DNA of 64,000 nt. Source: Prinia subflava. Its lineage: Eukaryota > Chordata > Aves > Passeriformes > Cisticolidae. How positions within the stretch are numbered: position 1 is the first letter of the stretch; each line of letters begins with the position of its first letter. This document shows positions 33,531 to 45,183 of the stretch, piece by piece. The position numbers were made by a program, and so were the translations under genes. Location: positions 1,054,001 to 1,118,000 of the forward strand of contig NW_026960611.1 of the NCBI RefSeq assembly GCF_021018805.1, written 5' to 3'. Below the pieces are notes generated by a model that made no database searches, had not been told where the DNA came from, and saw only the letters and a program-made list of their open reading frames with translations.

Positions 33531-35721
33531 AAAAAGGATGAGGATGACCCTGGAAACTACAGGCCTGTCATCTTCACTTCAGTGCCTGGTAAAGTTAAGG
33601 AGAAGATTATTCTGGGAGGTATTGAAAGACACCTGAAAGACAACATGGTCATCGGTCAGAGCCATCATGGCTTCATGAGGGGAAAGCCCTGCTTATCAAA
33701 CCTGATTTCCTCTTATGACAAGGTAACCCACCTAGTTGATCGATGAAAGCCAGTTTATATATAGTCTTTCTGGATTACATTAAAGTTTTTAATACCATCT
33801 CTCACAGTATTCTGGAGAAAATGTCCAGCACACAGCTGGATAAACACATCATGTGATGGGTGAGCAACTGACTCATAGGTTGGACACAAAGGATTATAGT
33901 GACTGGCATGACATCAGACTAGCAATCTGTCACTAGTGGGGATCCACAGGGCTTCATCTTCTGCCCTGTGCTCTTCTACATCTTTATAAATGGCTTGGAT
34001 GCAGGACTGGAAGGGATTCTGAGCAAGTTCACAGATGATAATTAACTGGGAGTGTTGGGGGTTAGATTTGCCTCTTTTTCACTTACAGATTTTTTTCCTA
34101 TAAGTTGCTAGGAAAACTTAAGGACAGTGCTTAACCTGAACAAAGGGAGTAGCTGAAGGACATGGCAGCACAAGGCTACACCTATTGTTTTGAGTCTCCG
34201 GGAGCTTCCCTCAGAGGGGAGATAACAAGAGCTTTGGGAAAGGTAAAAGACAGAGCTGGGGGGGCAGTTATCCTCTCTCGCTCTCAGCATTGAGGAGGAC
34301 AGTCAAGCTGCTGCTTACTGCAGGAAGAGTTCATGGCCATCACTCAGTCTGGTCCTGGGAAATCTACCATCATCTGCTCATGTACCCAGAAATCCTGAGC
34401 TCGCTTTCTCCAGCCCTTCCCCCACTGCCGCTGCTCCTTCAGAGCTTTGAGGTTTTCTTGCTACCCTGCAGCCCTGCACTGCCCTGCCCTGCCGAGACAC
34501 CCCTGCCGCTCCAGCTACCAGGGCAGTGCATCTGATCTCATCCACCAGCCCAGGACTTTCCACCATTTCCAGCTTGGCCTCTCGGAGTCCTGCAGGGGCA
34601 CCGAGATCAAACTGCCTCAGGCTTTTGTGAGAGAAAGCCCTCGAGATTCCTGTTTCTGTTTATTATTAATGCTGTGGTTGTTGTTAGTTTGTTTGCTTTG
34701 TCATATATACTAGTAAAGAACTGTTATTCCTATCCCCATACCTCTGCCTGAAAGCCCCTTTAATTTTCTAAATTAGAATAATTTGGAGGGAGGGAATTTG
34801 AACTCTCCATCTCTAGGGAGGTCCTGCCCCTTCCTAGCAGATACCTGTCTTTCAAACCAAGACAGGGAGGAAGACAGGGAGGTCCTGCAGAGATACCTCA
34901 GCAAATGAGAGGGCTGGGCAATCATCAGCCATATGAAGTTTAACTGTGGCAAGTGCAGGACTCTTCACCTGGGATGGGGCAAGGCTGGATGCACGTACAG
35001 ACTGGGAAATGAGACACTGGAAAGCAGTGCTGCAGAAAGGAACTTGGGAGTCCTGGTGGATGGCAAATTGCATATGAGTCAGAAGTGCCCTGGCAAGCCA
35101 GGAGGGTCAACAGTGTCCTGGGGTGCATCAGGCACAGCATCACCAGTCAAAGGAGGTGATTGCCCTGTTCTGCTTTGCCCTCGGGCAGCTTCATCTTGAA
35201 TGCTGGGTGAATTTTTGGGTGCCACAATATAAGAAAGATATAAAGCTATTAGAGAGCATTCAAAGGGGGACAACAAACATGGTGAAGCTTCTGGAGGGCA
35301 AGCTGGATTAGCAGAGGCTGAGGTGACTGGATCTGTTCAGCCTGGAGAAGAGGAGACTGAGGGGAGACCTCATCACTGTCTACAACTTCCTCGTGAGGGG
35401 AAGAAGAGGGGCAGACACTGATCTCTTGTCTCTGGTGACCAGTGACAAGACCTATTGGAATGGCCTGAAACTGTCAGGGGAAGTTTAGGTTGGATATTTG
35501 AAAAAAGGTTCTTCACTCAGAGGGTGGTTGGGCACTGGAACAGACTTCCCAAGGAAGTGGTCACAGCACCAGCCTGTCAGAGTTCAAGAAGCATTTGGAC
35601 AATATTCTCAGGCACATGGTGTGAATCTTGGGGATGATTCTGTGCAGGGCCAGCAGTTGGACTCGATGACCCTTGTGGGTCCCTTCCAACAAAACTTATT
35701 CTATGATTCTGATTCTGTGAT
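33531..35721 (+). mobile_element. CR1 LINE, 5'-truncated, split by a solo LTR
   Basis: The left part (33531-34052) encodes broken CR1 reverse transcriptase (PGNYRPVIFTSVPGKV-like opening, then SHGFMRGKPCLSNL, a GDPQGF..CPVLF-like block and ADD before the break). After the LTR the sequence continues (34870-35721) through the CR1 C-terminal region (KFNCGKCRTLHLGWGK, RNLGVLVDGKLHMSQKCP) into the typical CR1 3' untranslated region. It ends in ATTCTATGATTCTG...TTCTGTGAT tail repeats. Frames carry stops and indels. 5' truncation is usual for CR1. This is the clearest evidence that the window is avian or sauropsid. Confidence 0.88.
34053..34864 (+). repeat. Solo LTR inserted in the CR1
   Basis: 812 bp, TGTTGGGGGTTAG to AACCAAGACA, with a perfect 5-bp duplication GGGAG at 34048-34052 and 34865-34869. 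Its last 150 bp (AAGAACTGTTATTCCTAT..CCATACCTCTGCCTGAAAGC onward) match the end of the LTR at 18256-24427. The GC-rich middle (34370-34620) opens frames on both strands that are not genes. Confidence 0.9.
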
Positions 35722-36426
35722 TAAACAAAGCTACTCTGAGGAAGGTCTGAGAAATTTCTCATGATCAGAAGGGGCAAAATCAAGAATATGCAATATTCAG
35801 CAAGGGTGCTTGTCAGTAACTACACTGAGCTGCTGGACCAGCCCACATTTAAGAGTCTATAAAAGAGGAAAACACCTTATAAGTCTCTTGCACTTGACTT
35901 TCTTTGCATCAGAAATGTATGCATATTAATCCAGGGCATGATCTGTTTGCATTATCAAATCCTTTAGGAAGAATCAGTCTTAGTATAAGGCTTCTTAGCA
36001 ATGATTCAGACTCTTGTGATTCTTCTCTCCCTATTCTTTTACTTGTCTTCAAGTGCCTTTGTATAGCAATGTATTTGCACAACTTAAGCCATTCTGTGTA
36101 CCAGCCAAAATCATTGTAGATAACAAGACACCTGAAGTCTTGTTTTCCAGAGCTCTCAGGAATTCATCAATGTTACTGGGAAAACAACAGGATTAAAATA
36201 AGAACAGAGATCCTGAAAAACTGTCCACAAAGAATGTAAACCCTATATACAGAAGGCGTGACGTGATGATGGACATTTCACTGATTGGATGTCCTGAAGG
36301 AGACTCTTGAACAAGCGACTTAGCCAACCAAGAGATGTGTGCCCACATGGACTGTAGACTTAGAGTCTATAACTGGGATTGTATTGTAAACAATAAACAG
36401 ATTCTGGTGAAATCATATTGGTTCAT
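35722..36426 (+). repeat. Possible LTR remnant downstream of the CR1
   Basis: CTATATACAG (near 36243) and AACAATAAACAG (near 36390) have the order and spacing of a plus-strand LTR ending near TTGGTTCA at 36425. The upstream edge is unknown, possibly TGTTACTGGG near 36171. Upstream of that nothing is recognised. Confidence 0.3.
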
Positions 36427-37560
36427 TGTAGCAATGCATTTCCACTCCCAGTCAGGTGTTTCTATATAAGGGAAAGAGTTTCAGCTTACCTTGGAACATA
36501 TAAGGAAGTTAAACTAGAATTTTCTATAGCCTTCTCATTGTAACTGGCTCAGTGCCAGCACAGAGACAGTGATTGGGCTTTGCAAGTGCATCTCAAAGCC
36601 TGTTGCCAAGTTCATTGGGCAAGGTGCCAAATAGCCCACCTAAACAATCAAGTACTAAAAGGACAACACAGAGGTGCTCAGGGCTTTTTTGGAATGCCTT
36701 AGCCAGAGTAAGAGTGTTTTCTACACTGTGTTTGGCTTGTAGTTCTTTGTTTAATAATGTATATTAATATAATAATCTTATATTAAGATGCCTGATTCGA
36801 GTTTTTGCTGATCAGCCCTCAGTCAGTTTGGCCATTTAGCACTTGGTTTTTGTTTTTTAAAGCGAGTTTGTGGCAGCTTTTTAGGTCGTGAAAAAAAACA
36901 CATTGTGGGCCTAAAAGGCTTAGAGGGAGTCTTTAGACCGAATTCCCATGCTGGTGAGAGTGGATCGTAACCAGAGCACCGATTCTGGAACGCAGGCAGA
37001 TTTCTCCCGAAGGAGAAACCACACAGACTGGCAGAGCTGAAGTCAACAAGAAAAAAAACAAACTCCGCGTGACCACAGGGATCGGGGACAAACCAAGGGA
37101 GCTGTGATACCACAGAAAGCCAAGTTTGGTGGGTGATGGAGACCCAGAAGTTTAGTAGTTAAGCGAGACTTTTATTTTGGTTATAATTTAGCTATTTAAG
37201 ACTTTAATTTGAAAAGAAACACCTCGAAAGACTTGTGAAATGAGTATAAAAAACCCGAAAGCAGAAAAACTTATACGGGACTTTTAAAACAGTGAGGTTA
37301 AAGATGTGCAGTCTGAAGAAAAGAGAGTTTGACTGAAACTTTGTAACAGAAAAAAGTGGAAAAAACCTTGTGGGACTAGTTGTAACATACCTTTAAAAGT
37401 AGCAGAAAAACAGACCAAAGCAAATTAAAACATAATAAAACTGGAGCTCAAATCAAGTAGAATAAAAAAGCATGCTTTGATTCTGTACTCCTGAAAAGCA
37501 GTCTGTTCCTTACGCTGACCCTAAAAAGTGGACCGAGACCTGTCCGGAGGGTCCTGAACT
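36427..37560 (+). pseudogene. Truncated copy of ERVK-like provirus 1 family
   Basis: Starts TGTAGCAATGCATTTCC and follows the 5919 LTR up to the R region (TATATAAGG near 36468). It then jumps from the LTR directly into the leader (ATCTTATATTAAGATGCC), so the U5 end and PBS are deleted. The leader and a decayed gag start (about 37180-37300, compare 6770-6860) follow, with stops. It carries an extra 39-bp segment after TATATAAGG compared with the 5919 copy, a feature shared with the LTR at 54779-55232. Older than the intact copy. Confidence 0.7.
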
Positions 37561-37609
37561 GCTTTTCCCCTCTCCTTGTCCCCCAGCACGGAAACTAAGC
37601 TAATACTGG

Positions 37610-38300
37610 TGTTATAAATTAAAAGCTTGACTCGCCAGTATGTCAAACAACATAGGCAATTTATTAATTGGTTCAATAAGAGTGAGCAAACAGCACTGGG
37701 TGCGTGGGGAGTCACGGCTCCACCAACATGCACAAATGATCCTCTAGAATGTCCGTGTTCTTATACCATCCTATGCGTTTCAGTCTATAAATAATTTTGC
37801 AAAGTTTAAATTATTTTCTACATGATCTGGCACAAGTCAGCAGTTGTGGTTTTCTGAAGATACGTGGGGGAGGTGGTCCAAGGGGATCTTCTCGTCTCCC
37901 ATTCTCTCTTTACAGTCTACTGATATTATGTTTTGATATACATTTTGCTTAAGTAAGTAAAAGTATTTAGCAAGTGTCTTACGAGGGGTTTCCTTTTATC
38001 TTGTGTAATCTTTAAAGTCTATGACTCTTAGAATATATATATTTTTCTATAGTGAGCCTACCTCTCTCCTTCTGCTCTACTTTCCTTTTTCCTGTCTATA
38101 GCTGTTACAAGTTCCCCAAACTTAAAACTTGAAATTTTATAGTTTAAAAACTTACACTTTATTTGTTGTCTTAAAAACTGTTAAACTTTTTGTTAGTATT
38201 TTACTACTTTTTAACAGTCCTATCTTCAGCTATCATAAGGTTTAAAGCTAATATGCCCTCAGAATATCTTTTATAGCCCCTCCCCCTCCCCTTCTTCTGT
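37610..38300 (-). repeat. Possible LTR and polypurine tract, minus strand
   Basis: Left edge TGTTATAAATT at 37610. Minus-strand TATA-like GGTATAAGAAC (near 37760) and AATAAATTGCC (near 37650). A strong minus-strand purine tract (AGAAGGGGAGGGGGAGGGG) lies at about 38279-38298. The distance between these suggests an LTR plus some interior, but the right LTR edge is not clear. Confidence 0.35.
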
Positions 38301-38419
38301 CAGTTTTACTTCTTTTACTATTAAACATCTTAAAGCTTACATCAGTTTCCTACTGAAACAGGAGATTTAAAAGGGAATTTAGAATAGCTTAGGCAATATA
38401 TATATACGAACATATGGTA

Positions 38420-38890
38420 TTCATTATTTTACTTATATGAAACTTAGATGGGGATCCTCCGGAGAATACATTTCTGATGAGCTTGCAGAATACAGAAGGG
38501 GCCCCTGATAAAAACTGCTGAGCTTGCCAAAAGCTATGAAGCAAAGGGAAACTGTGCATGCGGAGACACTCAAGTTCAAAAGTTCAACAGCGATGAAGAC
38601 CCTTGAGCCTTCATCCCTTCAGGCCCCAGACTCATTTAAAGACCACCGACTCAATAAAAAGGGCAGACTCCGCAGCTGCAGCTAATTTCCATATCCTGCG
38701 GAGAATAGGCGGGGATAGATACTGAATATGTATAGGCGTCATAGAATATGCATGATTTTTGTGAATAAATAGGGAAACTGTGGAGATGGGGGTACGCAGG
38801 ATTTGGGATAATGCTTTCCCCCTGCGTCCAGGGCTGAATAAATTACGTACCTACTTTACAACTTTTGGGTTGTGGAGTTATTACCGCAAT
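38420..38890 (+). repeat. Possible LTR fragment, plus strand
   Basis: GTGAATAAATAGGG (near 38760) and CCAGGGCTGAATAAATTACG (near 38828) look like a promoter and polyadenylation site. The second resembles CCCAGCGCTGAATAAAGC in the LTR at 41490-41990, so they may be related families. Edges undefined. Confidence 0.4.
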
Positions 38891-39479
38891 TCATGAAAAC
38901 TGACAGGTAATATAGCCATTTAAAAGGTGACACACCTCTGCGAACACACAGGGTTAAAAATCGGAAAAATCCCTGGAAAAGCCCTTTTTCTTCAGGGATT
39001 TGAGAGAGGTAAGCCAGCCCAGCTTCCTGCTTGCCACAGGGTGCCAGGCTGGGCCACCCTTCCAGGGACCACTGGGCAGGGGGAGGGGAAGAGATAAGGC
39101 CCCATCTTGGCCATATTGGGCTGGAGCGGCTGCTAAACATCCTGCCGCTAAAGCTGCAGCCTGGGAGGCCTGGCTAGGCCTGCCTGGGCCCCAGCAGCTC
39201 CCGATGCCACTGGCCTGGGCTGAGGGAGGTGTTCGCCGGGCCCTGATAGCAGCTCCAGGCCTGAGCTGGGCCAGGCCCACCCTAGATGCCAGCGAGGAGT
39301 GGGGGAATTGTCCATCAGCTTGGCCTGGCTACTGAGATCCTGGCCGCTGTTCCTGAGCCTTCCTCCATAGGCATGACTTTGAAATCCAACAGCTGTGCAG
39401 CCAGAGCAGCTGCTGGCTGGCACAGATCACATGACCATCTGCAGGCCTGGGCGAGATGTTAACTCTCTCCTTGACAGAT
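38891..39479. other. GC-rich stretch, no gene recognised
   Basis: CpG-poor, G+C-rich sequence with CCTGGGCC-like repeats. Frames of 90-110 codons are open on both strands with no conserved motif; treated as non-coding. Confidence 0.45.
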
Positions 39480-40300
39480 GAAACTTACAAAGCCCTAGCC
39501 CTTCTCTGAGTGTGAGGAAAGAGAGCGATTAAGACCTGGAGAGACACAGCATGAGACTAAAGTCAGTGAAGAGAGAGTAAAACGCCCAAAGTTGCAAGGA
39601 GATTGAGGAGATGACTAGTTTAGGCTGGACTTCTCTTGTGAGGCCATGGAGAATGGACTAAAATATCCTTGTAACTTATAGAATGCTTTTTAGGGGGATA
39701 CAAAGTTCTAGTCATAACCGTGGACTGATATAGCTGTGATCCAATGGAGAATTTTGAACAGAGGAAGAGAGAGAAAAAGAGACGCCCTCTGCCCCCAGGG
39801 AAAGAAGACCTCTGTTTCTTGAGATGATTTTGGAGATAGATGAAGAGAACCTTTGTTTTATACTAGAAGAGTCATCCTTAAATGGTACCCTAAATAACCT
39901 GATATGGCCCATGAGCACAGCTAATGGGAAAGCTGCTAAATAGGAGAGACTTCACAGTTTGCAGAATTTCCCCCGGACGGCTGCAGATTCATGACATGGG
40001 AGCCAGAAGAGAACTGTTTCTTGTGTTGGTGTTTCCATGGGAGTTCTGAGAGGCTCCTCTCCCTGAGAACTGATGAAACACTATTTTTAAGTGGTGAAAC
40101 TGACTGAAAATCCCAAGTTTTGTCTCTTTATGTTGTTAGTGGGAAAGTGAACAGTTTGTGGGGAGGGAGAAGTGTTTTGATGGTTTCATTTTGATTCTCA
40201 TTTTCTTCTTTTAGTGTGTGTTAATAAACCTATCTTTATACCTTTTAAGTTTGAGCCTGCTTTGCTTTTTCTCCTAATACTACCTCACAGCAGGAAAAAG
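39480..40300 (+). repeat. Probable solo LTR, plus strand
   Basis: Purine-rich middle (GAACAGAGGAAGAGAGAG), TGTGTTAATAAACC near 40217 and an end near CCTAATACTACCTCACAGCAG at 40265-40295. This layout is typical of long bird ERVL LTRs. No target duplication found. Confidence 0.45.
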
Positions 40301-40990
40301 ATAGATGATTTCAACAAACACTCAAACCAAAACACCTGTATTATATCAACAGATTCAGAGCAGTCACCCGTTCAATTCAATCAGACACCTATTGCCGCCG
40401 AAAAATGAAGCCCAGTGAAAAGAGAAATCATCATACAGCCTTTGTGGCCAGAACAGGAACAGAAGTAGGACTGCCAGAACATGGCTGTGTCTGGAGACTT
40501 AGAGGCAGTTTGACAACAAAGCCTTATGTCAACATCATGGTATAGTATCCCTACTAGCCTTCTTCAGTTATTCCCTGCTTCAGGATCCAAGAAGACATTC
40601 AGTGATGTCAAAGACCAACATTTCCAGCTAATGGACTTTCTCCTGAGTCTCGACTATTTGGACTTTAAAACAATGATCATCTATCTCAATGTCCCTAAGA
40701 GACATTGGACATATATAGAAATGTAAGCTTATAATGTAATTATACCTCATGTCACACATCACGTGCCTTTAATGTACCTTTGCAGCTGCCAAAGGGTGTG
40801 TTTTTAGTCTGGTATTCCAAGTAAAATATCAGGAAGTCCTTGCAGTTTGGGGCAATTGACCCTATTGATGCCCAGCATAACAATGATACATCAAAAGATA
40901 CGAAGAAGTAAATGATCACTCAGACACAAATTTACATCCCAATGTCAGGATAATGTAGAATTTTGGGGACCTAGTTCTGTTATTTCTGCA
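40301..40990. other. No gene recognised
   Basis: Mixed-composition DNA upstream of an env remnant. It could include decayed env surface-subunit sequence, but no motif supports this. Confidence 0.35.
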
Positions 40991-40999
40991 TGCTTTTTG

Positions 41000-41475
41000 A
41001 TACCTGGGGTGTCTGAAGCTCAAACTTTAACTACACTGAATAAACTTGGTTGTTAGTTGGCCAAACAAGCCAATGACATATCTGAAGCTTTAAGTGGGTT
41101 ATTAGTAGATGTAGATAGTATTAGACACACAACTTTGCAGAATTGATCAGCTATTGATTTTTTATTATCGACACATGGTCATGGATGTCAGGATTTTGAG
41201 GGCATGTGTTGTATGAATTTGTCAGATAACAGTGAATCAATTCACAAGAGCATTCTAAATTTGAAAGAAAGAAATAATCCTTTGCAGGTGGATGAAGGAT
41301 AGGAATGGTTAAATAATCTTACAAGTTGGGGCTTTACTGGATGGCTTAAGGCATTGTTAAAAACTAGACTTAATTTTGCTGGTGGTTGTAATCATTGCTT
41401 TGTGTCTCCTGTCTGCTTGGATTTTTGCAAAAGGCCCTGCAAAAATCCTTAGCAGCTGTGTTTGTTGCTCAAATA
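41000..41475 (+). pseudogene. env: ERV env transmembrane remnant, plus strand
   Basis: Plus-strand translation shows an Env transmembrane ectodomain: a heptad-like helix, then STHGHGCQDFEGMCCMNLS with an intact CX6CC motif (about 41173-41230), a second helix (SIHKSILNLKERNN) and a Trp-rich membrane-proximal segment (WLNNLTSWGFTGWLKAL). Stop codons interrupt it (LQN followed by TGA, and others). It is followed by a polypurine tract and an LTR, the normal 3' end of a class I-type provirus. The surface subunit and pol are not recognisable upstream. Confidence 0.7.
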
Positions 41476-41489
41476 CAAAAGAGGGGAAT

Positions 41490-41995
41490 TGTGGAAGGGG
41501 CTGACAGCTAGTCTGTGAGCCTGAAGAGTGAATTAGCTGAAAAAGTTGTTGATAAGATTCATGTTTTTCCCTGAAAGGAATTCTACCAAGGCAGTTTACA
41601 TGGAAACCTAGAAGAGAAGGAGAAGATAAACAAAAGAAATCTGCAGCTGGAAGAAGCATTTTTAGAAAAGTTTTGTAAATGCTAGCTGAAAACAGTGGTA
41701 GAGATTGCTTTGCACCAATGAACACTGTTGATTTATTGTAACCAATGAATGAAGTATAAACTTTGTTAAGGAATGTATAAAAGACAGCATGTGGCCATAA
41801 TAAAGCTAAGCCTTCTGAAATTTTACCACGTCACTCTGTGTGTTGCGGCCATCTCAACAGAGACAAAAATGTGCTGTGTATAAGTGCTGGGTGTACATGT
41901 TAGGAGGAGTGATTCCCCATGTACCCAGCGCTGAATAAAGCAAATACCCACCTCACTGAGTAAGTCTCTGAGGTAACTCTTAGCTCAGTGTTGGA
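41490..41995 (+). repeat. 3' LTR of the plus-strand env remnant
   Basis: Begins TGTGGAAGGGGCTGAC right after the tract CAAAAGAGGGGAA (41476-41488). GTATAAAAGACAGC near 41777 is the TATA region, and ATAATAAAGC (41800) and GAATAAAGC (41934) are polyadenylation signals. The 3' edge near 41995 is approximate. Confidence 0.65.
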
Positions 41996-43550
41996 GCTAA
42001 TCAGGAGAAAGGCAGAAGCCTGCTAAAGCCCTGAAAGAAAGACAAATGCCTAAAGCAGTCCCTAATTCACAGACTGCAGTTTTTTGCAAAACTTTTACAA
42101 GCAGTCTCACTCCCTCCGCAGAACATGAAAACTAAAACCCCACCTAAATAATAATAATTTGATGCAAGTAACAACTTGTTTTACTCAGGCATATTTTGCC
42201 TGGGAAGCTTATTTCTATTCTCTTTTTAGGCATTCCAAACATCCCTGCACTGAAGATAAGGAAAAGGAGTTTGGGAGCAGTGAAACTGCACGCAGCAGAT
42301 TCATGCCTAGATGTGATAACCATTTCTCCACTTTAAGCTCTGTGACTTTGAAAAACTTCAAGAAATTTTTGCTTTCTTTTAATATCAGTCTGTAGTAGGC
42401 TGAATTTTCACTTTTCTTTTATAGGAACCTACCAACAGATGACATGGATCTGTTTGAGAACCAATGGAACTTTTAAATTGTCACCATAATTGCTTGCATT
42501 GTCAAATTTGTTAATGTTTGTAATTTCTGTCTGCATTGCAAGTGATTGCAAGGAAATAAAATAGTAGTCAAAGCATTTTTTATAATGTTACATTTGAGTT
42601 CTTTTGCCAAACTTTTTTTCTTTATCTTTTTACAAGGGAACATAATGTGGCAAAAAATGTTATGAATGTATAATTTGTTTTAACTGATTTTATCTTGGAA
42701 GTTGGTTCAAGATTTTATACATATATGAAATCATACATATATGTATTGTCCTTCCTAATTCTACCTTGGAAGATTTTTGAATCATATTTTGGCTAAATTT
42801 CTTTAAAGAGTTATTAATTAGTGAACTAATAATCCTAACAGAATATAAATAAAATACAAAAAACTTCTACCAACTCTCAAACCCACCTAAACATCTTTGA
42901 TGTACTGTTGAGTTTCCTATGTCCTGGAAGAACATTTTAATTTTACCTCACTTCTTTTAATTATGCTAATCAGTATGGTAACCCTAACACACTATTCCAA
43001 GTATGGTTCTCAGGGTGCAGAGTGTGATAAGGACAATTTACTTACTAAAATTCAAAAGAAAAAAAAAGGTTTCTTAGAGTAATATGACTAAATTTAAAAG
43101 AGAATTAATTTCTTTTTTTAATCTCTTTTCTTTTTCTCATTTTTGTATGAAAATGTTTTTATATTTTGCAGATTTGATATGATAAAAATTAATTTTTTCA
43201 TTGACTCACCCAGTGGAACAGGAATACTACCAATGAAATACTTCCAACTATATGTGAATGCAGTCAAGAAAAAAACTGTTTTACAGCCTTTGAAGTAGGT
43301 AAACATACATCTTCAACAAACCTATTCACATTTGTTCCAGGGTGCAATTATATATTACAGGAGCTGAGGATCTCCTTGAAACTTGGCTGATTGACACAGG
43401 GTAATAGTGGGGATACTCTCCCATAGGAATTTAAAAATTAAAACCCGCTGTGTAACTCTATGACCAAACTTCAAAACATATTAAGTCAACATCCAAGAAA
43501 TACAGTACTGGGTAATCCCTCATACCCACTACCCAATAAGGACAACTGAT
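41996..43550. other. AT-rich region, no gene recognised
   Basis: Low-complexity AT-rich DNA on both strands, with short A and T runs. No supported coding frame. Confidence 0.45.
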
Positions 43551-43552
43551 CT

Positions 43553-43768
43553 TTGGGTTCATGGGGTGGGAGGCACTTACTAATAAGCATTGGATTAATG
43601 ATTGCAATTGAACTTACATTTTTGATGATAGGAATAACTACTGTATTATTCACATTATTACATCTTCTATCTTTTCTCTTACTAACCACTTTTCTCTATA
43701 CATATCACCTGCCGTGGGCAACCCATAAACTGAAGAAACATTGGAAGAAAATTCATTACAATGTTTAA
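43553..43768 (+). pseudogene. Short membrane-protein ORF, possible Env tail
   Basis: A 71-codon ATG frame with two closely spaced hydrophobic stretches (LISIGLMIAIELTFLMIGIT and LFTLLHLLSFLLLTTFLY) and a basic tail (KLKKHWKK). It stands alone. The short distance to AT-rich DNA on the left, where the same frame is broken by stops, suggests the membrane anchor and tail of an old env gene. The class I provirus at 43817 inserted 48 bp downstream. I do not recognise the family. Confidence 0.3.
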
Positions 43769-43816
43769 GTCATGGGGTAAATTGTCAGACACCAAAATAT
43801 TATAGTTTATGACAAA

Positions 43817-44945
43817 TGTGAAAAACGAGGTTCACTTTCCTGGTAAAACTTTAAAAGTTTAATAAAAGTCAATAGGAGACAGAGATAATCAAGCAAAGCG
43901 TTAACAGCCGGGTGCTTGGCATTCAGCCAAGAGCACACCTATCTTCGGAGACACTCCGTAAATACCTTTTCTAATACATCAGCCTGTTGCTTATTCATAA
44001 ACCATTATGCATATTCAAACTTTTCCAATGTCCTGGGGTGACAGGACATTTTCATGCTTTGTATCCCACATCGTGGGTTTCTGTTCCCATGTTCTCAGTT
44101 TGTTTTGTCTATAGCTGAGCCCCTCCCCCGGCTGCTTGCTTTTGGCTTGCTTGCTGCTAGCTTTAGGCTGCTTTGCTGGCTTTGCTCTCTTGCTTTCTGC
44201 TTTTTTGCTTGCTTTTTGCCATTTTTCTGCTTTTGTCTTTCCCCTCCTTCCTCCCTTCCCTGAAGACATCGGACCTGCTTCGGGCCCTGATTCGGGAACG
44301 TCAAGGGAAAACCCCCCGGAGTCTGCACCTGAGAGAAGCTTTGGCACCCTCCCCAGCAGAGACTGCTCACCCTCTCTTGGACTGGTGAAAACATTTGTTG
44401 TCATCTCGGACTGTTTTTCTTGTGTTGGGGAGTGTTTTTTCGTTGTTTCTCAATAAACAAGTTTTTCCCACTTTTCCTCCGAGGAAATTCCTCCCGAACC
44501 CGGTGGTGGGGGAGGGAGTTGTGGAGATTTTACCCTAATTTTGTCCTAAACCAGGACATCCACAAACTAGTTTACATATACCAGGAACTGTTTAGCATGG
44601 CCCCTCATTGGGTCTGCCTTTTTAGAGCATGCATGTTTCTTGGCTGTGGTTTTAATCTATCTTCATTATCACCTCCAGTTTGGGCCTTGGTCCATACTGT
44701 CTACAGACGGTAGCTGTTGATAGTTGGCGTGTCAGGAGCAGGGTCCTCATCATATGTTCACTGGATGTTATCCCAACCAAGCAGAGAGTTCAAGCATACT
44801 ATATCAGCTATCACCACTGTGCCTAATTTTTGCTAATAGCAGAAATAATAACTATATCCATACAGCAAAGCCATTTTAACATTATATATACAGCATCCAT
44901 CTTAATACTTGCAACAAGCCAACAATATAATATGCATTTATAACA
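43817..44945 (-). repeat. 3' LTR of class I provirus, split by a solo LTR
   Basis: 594 bp after removal of 44029-44558 and one 5-bp duplication. On the minus strand it starts TGTTATAAATGC at 44945 and ends CGTTTTTCACA at 43817. The polypurine tract (AAAAAGAGAGGAGGAGGGA) lies at about 44947-44966. TTTTATTAAAC-type sequence near 43860 marks the polyadenylation region. Confidence 0.9.
44029..44558 (+). repeat. Solo LTR of the ERVL-type family
   Basis: 530 bp, same family as 24545-25131 and 30535-31118, in plus orientation. TCCAA (44024-44028) and TCCAC (44559-44563) form the 5-bp duplication with one mismatch. The partner LTR at about 58240 holds the uninterrupted site (ACTTATCCACAAACTAG), confirming the boundaries. 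Confidence 0.92.
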
Positions 44946-45183
44946 ATCCCTCCTCCTCTCTTTTTATAAATTATTTGGCTTGAGCAATATTTCTTGTTTT
45001 CTAACCTCCATTATTTGCTCATTTTTTTCACAAATCATTTTTGCTTCTACAAGGGGGTCTTTCACATTCTTTTGTTTCTTTAACATCATGATCTTTTGTG
45101 CTGTTACAGATGTAGTCAATTTTCATTCTATGGGCATTGTTACTACTTGCATGTCTTGGACTACACTGGTATTAGCCGAATAA

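Noticed and set aside
43117..43306. 62-codon minus-strand ORF with hydrophobic residues
   Set aside because: AT-rich chance frame with no neighbours, motif or retroviral context on that strand.
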